Origin: JAZUOT01 sp045604805
GTDB taxonomy: Bacteria; Bacillota; Clostridia; Oscillospirales; Acutalibacteraceae
DNA length: 6,473 nt
Direction of reading: 5' to 3'
NCBI GenBank assembly: GCA_045604805.1
Contig: JAZUOT010000003.1
Span: 1 to 6,473 of the forward strand
Below, piece by piece: positions 1 to 5,670 of the stretch. Below the pieces are notes generated by a model. That model saw nothing but the letters and a program-made list of their open reading frames with translations, had not been told where the DNA came from and ran no database searches. Made by a program: the position numbers and the translations under genes. Position 1 is the stretch's first letter. Each line of letters opens with the position of its first letter.

Positions 1-1
1 C

Positions 2-160
2 TATATCAAAAAAATAAGACTTGAGCTTAAAGCTGCTAAATCAAAAAAACAGGCAACTGAGATATATTACAAAATAAGTGCATTCTACCAAATTTACTAT
101 GAACTGCAAGATACTGCCAGAAAAATATTCAAATATGCGGAAGTTGATAAAATTCATTAA
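2..160 (+). CDS. C-terminal end of an unrecognised protein (5' end outside window)
   Basis: This is the only plus-strand frame that stays open from the left edge: it gives 52 residues and ends in TAA at 158-160, whereas the other two plus frames hit stops within the first 25 bases. The visible part is rich in Lys, Tyr and Ile (for example EIYYKISAFYQIYYELQDTA) and looks helical and basic. I see no catalytic motif and do not recognise the family. It lies 51 bases upstream of the next gene on the same strand, so it may share its transcript, although a possible promoter overlaps its last codons. The reading frame is fairly secure; the function is unknown. Confidence 0.6.
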   Translation, partial: YIKKIRLELKAAKSKKQATEIYYKISAFYQIYYELQDTARKIFKYAEVDKIH

Positions 161-172
161 ATGTTTTACTAT
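144..172 (+). promoter_or_regulatory. Possible sigma-A-like promoter for the surface-protein gene
   Basis: TTGATA (144-149) and TACTAT (167-172) are separated by exactly 17 bases. They match the -35 consensus at 5 of 6 positions and the -10 consensus at 4 of 6. Transcription would begin near 179-180, giving a leader of about 32 bases before the ATG at 212. The -35 box lies inside the last codons of the upstream gene. In DNA this AT-rich such matches arise by chance, so this is only a candidate. Confidence 0.3.
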
Positions 173-195
173 ATCTGACAAGGATCTTCTTATTT

Positions 196-200
196 AGGGG
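196..200 (+). promoter_or_regulatory. Ribosome binding site that decides the start of the surface-protein gene
   Basis: AGGGG lies 11 bases before the ATG at 212 but only 2 bases before the in-frame TTG at 203. Two bases is too close for initiation, so the ATG at 212 is the better start. A further in-frame ATG at 221 is about 20 bases away and less likely. Confidence 0.55.
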
Positions 201-211
201 AATTGTTACAT

Positions 212-1483
212 ATGGTACGAATGCATTTAAATAAAGCTATTTTGTTTATATTCTTACCGCTTTTTGTTGTGATTTTTTTAGCGGGACTACATTCAGCAAG
301 TGCTCTTGATAACGAATCTGTGGTAACAGCGAATTTTACACCAGAGTATTCTACCTATACCCAAGGTGATAAAGTGGTTGTAAATTTCACTCTGAAGTCG
401 AACGTAGATTGCTCTCTAACTGCGTTTACTTTAGATTTAGAGTTTGATTCGAATAAGGTTACCTTTGCGGGTATAGGTCAATATATTACATTTGGTAAAG
501 ATGAACTATCTACTTACTCGAAGGATGTCAATAGTTTAAGATTACTGTTTGTTACAGGTGGAAAAGGGATATCCTTAAAAGCAAACACCGAAACGAATGT
601 ATTAACCTTTAATTTTACAAGCTCTGACTCACAAGTTGGAGATTGCGTTATAAAAAGCAACATTTTTGATGGGGTTGACGCTGAACCTAAAAGCATAAGT
701 ATAGGCTGTGAGCCTGAATTTAAATTTGCTCTGAATGAATATGTGGAACCTGATAGTCGTCTCAAAACTTTAAGCAGTAATGTTGGGAAACTAAGCCCGG
801 AATTTGATCCTGATATTACTCAATATGCGATGGATGTGAGTGAGGATACTAGCCAAGTTGTGATGTTTGCTACAACCCAGGATGAAAATAGCAAAGTAAC
901 CGTAAGCAGGAAAAATTTATATAAAGCAGGAACTCAAACGCCCATAATAGTCACCTGTAAGAGCAGTGAGGGTGATACAACACAGTATACAGTGACAGTG
1001 TATAGAGCTCTAGACGAAGAAACAGATAGTTCAGACGGTGATAAAGACAAAGATAAAGGAAAAACTGATTCCAACTCGGGATCTAATAAAGAACAGGGTA
1101 AAGATGAAAGCACAATAGATGATTCTGTGGCTGGCTATACTATTGATGGAGCAGGATATACGGGAGGTTCTAGAGGTTCAGGTGGAAGCACAAAAACAAC
1201 AACAACGGTTAAGCGTGCAGATTCAGATTCAAATCCAGAAAGTTTTGCAAGTGGAGATTTATCCGGTAACACAGATTCTGAACAAAAAGAATTTTTTGTT
1301 GAAAGAAGTCGTTTTGTGCCATTTATGCTCATAGTTATAGCTTTACTGATTGCCTTAGTGAGCGGAGTAATTATATACGAAACAAGAAATAAGAAAAAAG
1401 AAAATTTAGAAGAAGACGTGCTTGTAGACCTGGAAGAAAGTTCTTCTTGTGAAGAGGGAGAAACAAAGGAATGCCTGAAATAG
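212..1483 (+). CDS. Secreted, membrane-anchored surface protein with cohesin-like and cadherin-like beta-sandwich domains
   Basis: Numbering from the ATG at 212 gives 423 residues. Residues 1-31 form a signal peptide: a short basic start, a long Leu/Phe/Val core and a likely cleavage after SASA. Residues about 37-167 are beta-rich and resemble cohesin/carbohydrate-binding-like modules (TQGDKVVVNFTL, then FTLDLEFDSNKVTFAG). Residues about 183-265 fit the cadherin-like beta-sandwich family (PF12733), with the typical LKTLSSNVGKLSPEFDP opening and QYTVTVYRA ending. A low-complexity Asp/Lys/Ser/Gly/Thr linker follows to about 365. Then come one membrane helix at about 368-389, a Lys-rich stop-transfer patch and an acidic tail of about 25 residues that should be cytoplasmic. 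There is no LPXTG sorting motif. The ectodomain has four cysteines (67, 145, 166, 249), so disulfides are possible. The last 13 bases overlap the MORN gene. A role in adhesion or glycan binding is inferred, not shown; the domain calls come from pattern only, and the cohesin-like call is the weaker. Confidence 0.8.
   Translation: MVRMHLNKAILFIFLPLFVVIFLAGLHSASALDNESVVTANFTPEYSTYTQGDKVVVNFTLKSNVDCSLTAFTLDLEFDSNKVTFAGIGQYITFGKDELSTYSKDVNSLRLLFVTGGKGISLKANTETNVLTFNFTSSDSQVGDCVIKSNIFDGVDAEPKSISIGCEPEFKFALNEYVEPDSRLKTLSSNVGKLSPEFDPDITQYAMDVSEDTSQVVMFATTQDENSKVTVSRKNLYKAGTQTPIIVTCKSSEGDTTQYTVTVYRALDEETDSSDGDKDKDKGKTDSNSGSNKEQGKDESTIDDSVAGYTIDGAGYTGGSRGSGGSTKTTTTVKRADSDSNPESFASGDLSGNTDSEQKEFFVERSRFVPFMLIVIALLIALVSGVIIYETRNKKKENLEEDVLVDLEESSSCEEGETKECLK
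1015..1300 (+). repeat. Low-complexity linker-coding stretch
   Basis: Simple-sequence runs encode the stalk between the beta-sandwich domains and the membrane helix: a GATAAA/GACAAA series near 1039-1062 (Asp-Lys repeats), Gly/Ser codons near 1150-1190, ACA/ACAAC runs near 1190-1206 (polythreonine), and GATTCAGATTC near 1220. Such tracts are prone to slippage, so stalk length may vary between strains. The frame is intact here. Confidence 0.6.
1454..1460 (+). promoter_or_regulatory. Ribosome binding site of the MORN gene, inside the upstream gene
   Basis: GAGGGAG ends 10 bases before the ATG at 1471. Both lie within the last 30 bases of the surface-protein gene. With the 13-base overlap this points to coupled translation of the two proteins. 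Confidence 0.6.
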
Positions 1484-3357
1484 ATGACAAGCAAATTCTA
1501 TTTTCAGATTTTTGTGAAGGCTCTGGAAATATCGAAAATGATATGGAGAGTATGAATGAAGATAAAATCCCATCGGAATCCAGTAGACCTTATCTATACG
1601 ATGTTTTAGCTTTTGATAAAGTTTCATCAGATGCAGCTTTGCAGGACAAAAATAGAAAGGGTAGATATACTGTAGCTGCAAAACCGCTAGGGAATAGAAG
1701 TAACTCAAAAAACTCTTTAATATCTACTGCTAAAAAAAGTTGTGTTAGTAAAAAAAATAAATTACAGATAGAGAAAAAGACTCTCAGAAGCAAGATATCT
1801 TGTGAAATTTCTACTAAATATTATAAAAATGGAAACTTGTGCTATGCGGGCTGCGTGATGAACGAAAAACGCTGTGGGCCGGGAGTTATCTTTGATACTC
1901 AAAGTAAAGAACTAACAGTTTCATCATGGGAAGATGATAAAAATACAGGAAAATTTTCTCAGCTAAATGACAAAGGTGAAGTTGTTTTTACTGGTAAGTT
2001 AGAAGGCAGTAGAAGAAAGGGTATTAACCTTTCTTATGCTGACAACGGACATATATTTGTTTCAGCCTATAAGGGTGATGAATGTACCATTGCGTCTGAA
2101 TTTGATAATGAAGGAAATTTAGTATACTCAGGTGGAGTCCAAGATAATGTCAGAAATGGAGTAGGTGTGGAGTTTAATTTAAACTCAGAGATAATTTATA
2201 GTGGAAACTTTGAAAATGGACTTTACAACGGAGAAGGAATTCTATACAGAACAGATGGCAGTATAGTGCAGGGAAATTTTAAAAATGGTGAGGTTTTTGG
2301 TTTTGCTGTAGAGTTCAATGAATGTGGCGATAAAATTTATGAAGGTAACTTTAAAAATGGAAAATATGATGGTATAGGATGTAAGTTTACCAAAGGCGGT
2401 CTAAATTTCAAGGGCACATTTGAAGCTGGGAAAAGTGTAGGTATGTTTGAGGTTTGTAATGGTGCTTCGGAAATAATATATAAAGGTGAAGTAAAAAATG
2501 ACCGTTACGAAGGCAAAGGAACATACTATGTAAATGGCAAAAAAGTATATGAAGGAGAATTTAAAAACAACTGCTATAACGGATATGGCAAAGAATATCA
2601 AGATGATATTTACAGATATGAAGGTGAATTTTTAAATAACAAAAGAAATGGTTTCGGAATCAGTTACAAAGAAGATAAGATGTTATATAAAGGCCATTGG
2701 AAAGATGATCAGTATGATGGTTGTGGAATTTTATACTCAAATGGCCAAGCTAAATTTGCCGGAGAATTTAAAAATGGTAAAATGAACGGTCGCATAAATA
2801 AAATGAACAATGGTCAAGTCGTTGATGAGTGCATATACTGTAACAATAAAGTTACATATATGAGAAAATTTGAATTAGATGAAGATAATAATTTAAGTAT
2901 AGTATATGAGGGATATATAGAGCATAATTTGCCAAATGGTTCTGGCTGTAAATTTGATTTGTATGGCGAAAAAGAAAAAGAAGGTTTCTTTAGAGACGGT
3001 GATTTTGAATATCCTTTGCAAATATCAAAAAAGAAAAATTTGAAATCTTTACCAGAAGTAGATTATTTAGAAAATACAGAATACTGTGATTTTATCAAGG
3101 GTGCAGATTATCTTGTAGAAAAAGATTTCAAAAATTTTATTTACAGCGGCATGGTTAAAAATAATAGCCCTGAAGGAAAAGGTACGCTGGCTTTCCCAAA
3201 ATATAAATTTAAAGGTCAATTTAAAGATGGAAAGCCTTTCGGTAAGGGTATGATAATACAGGATGGGAAAGTTGTTGTTAAAGGAAATTTTACTCCTATT
3301 CATACAGAAAATTGCAAGGTTATTGATATGTATGGTGTGAGCTATTTTTATAAATAA
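1471..3357 (+). CDS. MORN-repeat protein, probably cytoplasmic
   Basis: The protein has 628 residues with no signal peptide and no membrane helix. Residues 1-60 are acidic and 60-110 strongly basic; both look disordered. From about 118 almost everything is MORN repeat (pattern Y-x-G-x-F-x-N-G-x-x-x-G-x-G). I count about 15 copies. Ten run in tandem at a 23-24-residue step, starting near residues 219, 243, 266, 290, 313, 337, 360, 383, 406 and 429. Divergent copies lie near 124, 172, 479, 558 and 580. The break at about 510-555 lacks the motif. MORN arrays form elongated beta-hairpin scaffolds; in eukaryotes some bind membranes or proteins, but bacterial roles are mostly unknown. No enzyme domain is attached. 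The start is fixed by GAGGGAG at 1454-1460 and overlaps the surface-protein gene out of frame. I infer a scaffold acting with that protein; the family call is firm, the role is not. Confidence 0.9.
   Translation: MPEIDDKQILFSDFCEGSGNIENDMESMNEDKIPSESSRPYLYDVLAFDKVSSDAALQDKNRKGRYTVAAKPLGNRSNSKNSLISTAKKSCVSKKNKLQIEKKTLRSKISCEISTKYYKNGNLCYAGCVMNEKRCGPGVIFDTQSKELTVSSWEDDKNTGKFSQLNDKGEVVFTGKLEGSRRKGINLSYADNGHIFVSAYKGDECTIASEFDNEGNLVYSGGVQDNVRNGVGVEFNLNSEIIYSGNFENGLYNGEGILYRTDGSIVQGNFKNGEVFGFAVEFNECGDKIYEGNFKNGKYDGIGCKFTKGGLNFKGTFEAGKSVGMFEVCNGASEIIYKGEVKNDRYEGKGTYYVNGKKVYEGEFKNNCYNGYGKEYQDDIYRYEGEFLNNKRNGFGISYKEDKMLYKGHWKDDQYDGCGILYSNGQAKFAGEFKNGKMNGRINKMNNGQVVDECIYCNNKVTYMRKFELDEDNNLSIVYEGYIEHNLPNGSGCKFDLYGEKEKEGFFRDGDFEYPLQISKKKNLKSLPEVDYLENTEYCDFIKGADYLVEKDFKNFIYSGMVKNNSPEGKGTLAFPKYKFKGQFKDGKPFGKGMIIQDGKVVVKGNFTPIHTENCKVIDMYGVSYFYK
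2125..2790 (+). repeat. Tandem MORN-coding array (ten units of 69-72 bases)
   Basis: This is the DNA behind residues 219-440 of the MORN protein. Units step by 23 or 24 codons and share a loose core around GAAGG(A/T)GAATTTAAAAA(T/C), seen for instance near 2341, 2551, 2620 and 2761. The copies differ in DNA far more than in the conserved Tyr, Gly, Phe and Asn positions, so the array is old and selected at the protein level, not a recent expansion. Confidence 0.75.
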
Positions 3358-3392
3358 ATCAAACTTATAGAATGATTTTAATTAAAATTAAA

Positions 3393-3399
3393 AAGAGGG
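3393..3399 (+). promoter_or_regulatory. Ribosome binding site of the TSCPD gene
   Basis: AAGAGGG lies 6 bases before the ATG at 3406, a normal distance. Immediately upstream is a perfect AT-only inverted repeat, TTTTAATT (3376-3383) and AATTAAAA (3386-3393), with a two-base gap. It is too weak to act as a terminator. Confidence 0.6.
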
Positions 3400-3405
3400 T
3401 TTACA

Positions 3406-3663
3406 ATGTACTATGAATATAAAACTAAAAATACTTGTGCTAGAATGATAAGCTTTGAGATAGAGGGTAACATAATAAGAAATATAAAATTTCAAGGCGG
3501 ATGCAATGGTAATTTGAAAGCTATTTCAAAATTGTTAGAAGGTTCAACAGTAGAAGAAATAGAAGCAAAATTATTAGGAAATACTTGCAGAGATAAAAAT
3601 ACTTCTTGTGCAGAACAGCTGGCAAAAGCCGTCAGAGAAGCTTACGACAAGATTAATAGATAA
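3406..3663 (+). CDS. TSCPD domain protein, TIGR03905 type
   Basis: The 85-residue protein covers the whole length of this small family. Four cysteines are placed as expected: Cys11 (NTCAR), Cys33 (GGCNGN), Cys61 and Cys68 (NTCRDKNTSCAEQLAKA). They probably form a metal site. TSCPD domains are also known as the C-terminal part of B12-dependent ribonucleotide reductases, but no reductase is present here and the stand-alone form has no established reaction. The name-giving Thr-Ser-Cys-Pro-Asp reads Thr-Ser-Cys-Ala-Glu here; the cysteine is kept. The start has a good ribosome binding site 6 bases upstream. The gene lies 48 bases after the MORN gene and 47 before the phosphohexomutase, all on one strand, so co-transcription is likely. 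Family call firm, function unknown. Confidence 0.88.
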   Translation: MYYEYKTKNTCARMISFEIEGNIIRNIKFQGGCNGNLKAISKLLEGSTVEEIEAKLLGNTCRDKNTSCAEQLAKAVREAYDKINR

Positions 3664-3695
3664 ATATTTTTTTATAAATGACTTGTATTAATTTT

Positions 3696-3703
3696 AAGGG
3701 AGA
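3696..3703 (+). promoter_or_regulatory. Ribosome binding site that decides the start of the phosphohexomutase
   Basis: AAGGGAGA ends 7 bases before the ATG at 3711. The earlier in-frame ATG at 3678 follows only A/T-rich sequence with no purine-rich site, and using it would place this site inside the gene. The first 11 residues of the longer reading are therefore probably not translated. Confidence 0.75.
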
Positions 3704-3710
3704 ATTTTTT

Positions 3711-5438
3711 ATGGGTGCTAGCGCTAATGAAATTTACAAACTTTGGCTTGAAAAGGTAAAAGACGACAGGGATTTAATTTGTGAGTTAGATGATATTTCA
3801 GGGAAAGATGAAGAAATATTTGATCGCTTTTATACTAAACTCAAGTTTGGTACAGCAGGATTGAGAGGAGTAATTGGTGCTGGCACTAATAGGATGAATA
3901 TATATACCGTGAGACAAGCAACTCAGGGTTTGGCCAATTATCTGAATAACAATTGTAAGAAACCTAAGGTCGCGATTGCCTATGATTCCAGAATAAAATC
4001 AGAACTTTTTGCAAAAGAATGTGCTAGAGTTCTTGCGGCGAATGGGGTTAAGGTATTTATAACTAAAGAGTTGCAACCGGCGCCTGTCTTGTCCTTTGCT
4101 GTAAGAGATTTAGCTTGTGATAGTGGAATAATGATAACAGCTAGCCATAACCCTGCAAAATATAATGGATATAAGTGTTACGGTAGCGATGGATGCCAAA
4201 TAACCGATGAAATGGCTGCATCTGTTTACAGTGAAATTCAAAATGTAGATATGTTTACTGATGTTAAGCTCAGTGACTTAAGTATAGAATTAGAAAAAGG
4301 CAATGTGGAATATATAAGCGAAGAGCTTTACGATAGTTATATAGAAAATGTGAAAAAACAAAGCATCAGACCTGGTTGCGCTAAAGATGCAAAGTTAAAA
4401 GTTGTCTATTCACCGCTAAACGGAGCAGGAAACAAGTTAGTGAGAAGAGTCTTAAATGAAACAGGAGTCTATGACATAGTAACTGTTAGGGAACAAGAAT
4501 TCCCTGATGGGAACTTTCCTAGCTGTCCTTACCCGAACCCGGAAATTCGTGAAGCTATGGAATTAGCAATTAAATTAGCAGATGAGGTGAAGCCTGACTT
4601 AGTGCTTGCTACAGATCCGGACAGTGACCGTGTTGGTATAGCTGTGGAAAATAACGGAGAGTATATACTAATAAGTGGAAACGAAAACGGGGCCTTGATG
4701 TTTGATTATATATGCAAAGGCCGTATTGAACAAGATACTATGCCAAAAAATCCGATGGCTGTAAAAACTATAGTAACAACTCAACTTGCAAGCGAGATTG
4801 CCGAAGAATACGGCGTAGAACTTGTAAATGTTCTAACAGGTTTCAAATGGATAGGGGATCAAATTTTAAAGCTTGAAAATAAAGGCGAAGAAAATAGATA
4901 CCTATTTGGATTCGAAGAAAGCTATGGTTATCTTGCTGGAACTTACGTGAGAGATAAAGATGCTGTGGTTGCTTCTATGTTGATATGTGAAATGGCAGCT
5001 TATTATAAAAGAACACAAGGTAAAAATCTTTATCAGGTTCTTATGGATTTATATGAAAAATATGGATTTTATAAAAATAAAACTTTGAACTTTGAGTTCG
5101 AAGGTGCAACTGGTATGCAAAAAATGGATAATATTATGCAAAATTTAAGGAAAGCTCCAATGACTTCTATAGCTAATATTGAAGTTTTAAGTATATCTGA
5201 TTATTTGAGCTCCCAAGAAGTAAATCTTAAAACTCAAGAGTTAAAAGATATAAATTTGCCTAAATCTAATGTTTTGCTTTTCTCACTAACAAATGGTTCA
5301 ACTGTTGTTGTAAGACCATCAGGAACAGAACCTAAAATAAAAGTCTATATTACTGCGGTGGGGAAAACTTCTGATCAGGCAAACCATTTGCAAGATAAAA
5401 TAGTAGAAAGTATGTCATCGATGATAAATATGATGTGA
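3711..5438 (+). CDS. pgcA: Phosphoglucomutase/phosphomannomutase (alpha-D-phosphohexomutase, PgcA type)
   Basis: The enzyme interconverts glucose-6-phosphate and glucose-1-phosphate through a phosphoserine intermediate with Mg2+, and some relatives also use mannose phosphates. In Firmicutes the product feeds UDP-glucose for glycolipids, teichoic acids and other envelope glycans. It acts in the cytoplasm. From the ATG at 3711 it has 575 residues, the usual family length, and all key motifs are intact: GTAGLRG (47-53); the active-site loop TASHNP with catalytic Ser145 (codon 4143-4145); the metal loop DPDSDRVG with Asp302, Asp304 and Asp306; the sugar-specificity loop GFEESYG (400-406); and the phosphate-binding RPSGTEPK (535-542). 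All four domains are present. I chose the start at 3711 over 3678 because only the former has a ribosome binding site. It is the last gene of the plus-strand run and abuts an IS256-type scar. Distinguishing PgcA from other members of the family is less certain than the enzyme class. Confidence 0.93.
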   Translation: MGASANEIYKLWLEKVKDDRDLICELDDISGKDEEIFDRFYTKLKFGTAGLRGVIGAGTNRMNIYTVRQATQGLANYLNNNCKKPKVAIAYDSRIKSELFAKECARVLAANGVKVFITKELQPAPVLSFAVRDLACDSGIMITASHNPAKYNGYKCYGSDGCQITDEMAASVYSEIQNVDMFTDVKLSDLSIELEKGNVEYISEELYDSYIENVKKQSIRPGCAKDAKLKVVYSPLNGAGNKLVRRVLNETGVYDIVTVREQEFPDGNFPSCPYPNPEIREAMELAIKLADEVKPDLVLATDPDSDRVGIAVENNGEYILISGNENGALMFDYICKGRIEQDTMPKNPMAVKTIVTTQLASEIAEEYGVELVNVLTGFKWIGDQILKLENKGEENRYLFGFEESYGYLAGTYVRDKDAVVASMLICEMAAYYKRTQGKNLYQVLMDLYEKYGFYKNKTLNFEFEGATGMQKMDNIMQNLRKAPMTSIANIEVLSISDYLSSQEVNLKTQELKDINLPKSNVLLFSLTNGSTVVVRPSGTEPKIKVYITAVGKTSDQANHLQDKIVESMSSMINMM

Positions 5439-5453
5439 TTTTGTGCGTGATAG

Positions 5454-5554
5454 GAGCAAGCTGTCCTAGACAGCTTTGGATACTTTTGCGGAACATTGGG
5501 ACAAGAAGTACCCAAAAATTTCCAAGTCTTTGTGATAATTTGGTAAATCTGAGA
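5454..5554 (+). pseudogene. Decayed fragment of an IS256-family (mutator) transposase
   Basis: Three reading frames join into one stretch that resembles the C-terminal half of IS256-type transposases. EQAVLD is read at 5454-5471. After one extra base at 5472, ALDTFAEHWDKKYPKISKS is read at 5473-5529. After a second disruption, DNLVNLR is read at 5534-5554, where the family usually has WRDNW-x-NL. The segment lacks the start, the N-terminal catalytic residues and the following part (IYTTN motif and beyond), so it cannot encode a working enzyme. It begins 15 bases after the phosphohexomutase stop. No terminal inverted repeats were found. The family call comes from recalled pattern, not from an alignment. 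Confidence 0.7.
5458..5476. other. Eight-base-pair hairpin after the phosphohexomutase gene
   Basis: AAGCTGTC (5458-5465) and GACAGCTT (5469-5476) are perfectly complementary around a three-base loop, 20 bases after the pgcA stop. The position suits a transcription terminator, but the run that follows (TGGATACTTTTG) is not a proper T tract. It also overlaps the transposase remnant, so it may be incidental. Confidence 0.35.
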
Positions 5555-5670
5555 TGGACAGGCCGGCCAATTAATTCACTCTGTTCTAAAGCTTTCTTTT
5601 TAGAGTCTACAAAAAATTCGCGTTCCTCCTTTATCCTTAGGAGCAAGAGGCTTTGCCGTTGCCAAGTTCC
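5555..5670. other. Gene-free spacer between the transposase scar and the minus-strand gene
   Basis: Together with the transposase remnant this fills the 232-base gap between convergent genes. It holds a GGCCGGCC palindrome (5561-5568) and, on the minus strand, an AAGGAGG (5631-5625) with no start codon at a usable distance. The minus strand reads protein-like in two frames (see findings), which may be the remains of a longer gene. No intact gene, strong terminator or RNA was seen. Confidence 0.5.

Noticed and set aside
203..211. TTG at 203 as the start of the surface-protein gene
   Set aside because: It lies only 2 bases after the AGGGG site; the ATG at 212 has workable spacing and still gives a complete signal peptide.
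1119..1494. Open frames on both strands across the low-complexity linker
   Set aside because: They shadow the simple-sequence linker of the surface-protein gene and have no domain-like content or convincing ribosome binding site.
2125..2790. CRISPR-like or regulatory repeat array
   Set aside because: The 69-72-base periodicity is explained fully by in-frame MORN repeats and there are no unique spacers.
3323..3352. Possible promoter TTGATA / TTTATA with 18-base spacing at the end of the MORN gene
   Set aside because: The match is weak and lies in very AT-rich coding sequence; too likely by chance to list as a feature.
3376..3393. AT-only inverted repeat before the TSCPD gene as a terminator or operator
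   Set aside because: It has no G-C pairs, a two-base loop and no T tract; palindromes like this are common in AT-rich spacers.
3678..3710. Earlier ATG at 3678 as the start of the phosphohexomutase
   Set aside because: No ribosome binding site precedes it, and a strong one sits correctly before the ATG at 3711; the shorter form has the normal family length.
5350..5646. Minus-strand 98-codon frame beginning with TTG
   Set aside because: Most of it is antisense to the transposase remnant and the end of pgcA. The part near 5555-5646 may be remains of the neighbouring gene but not a separate gene.
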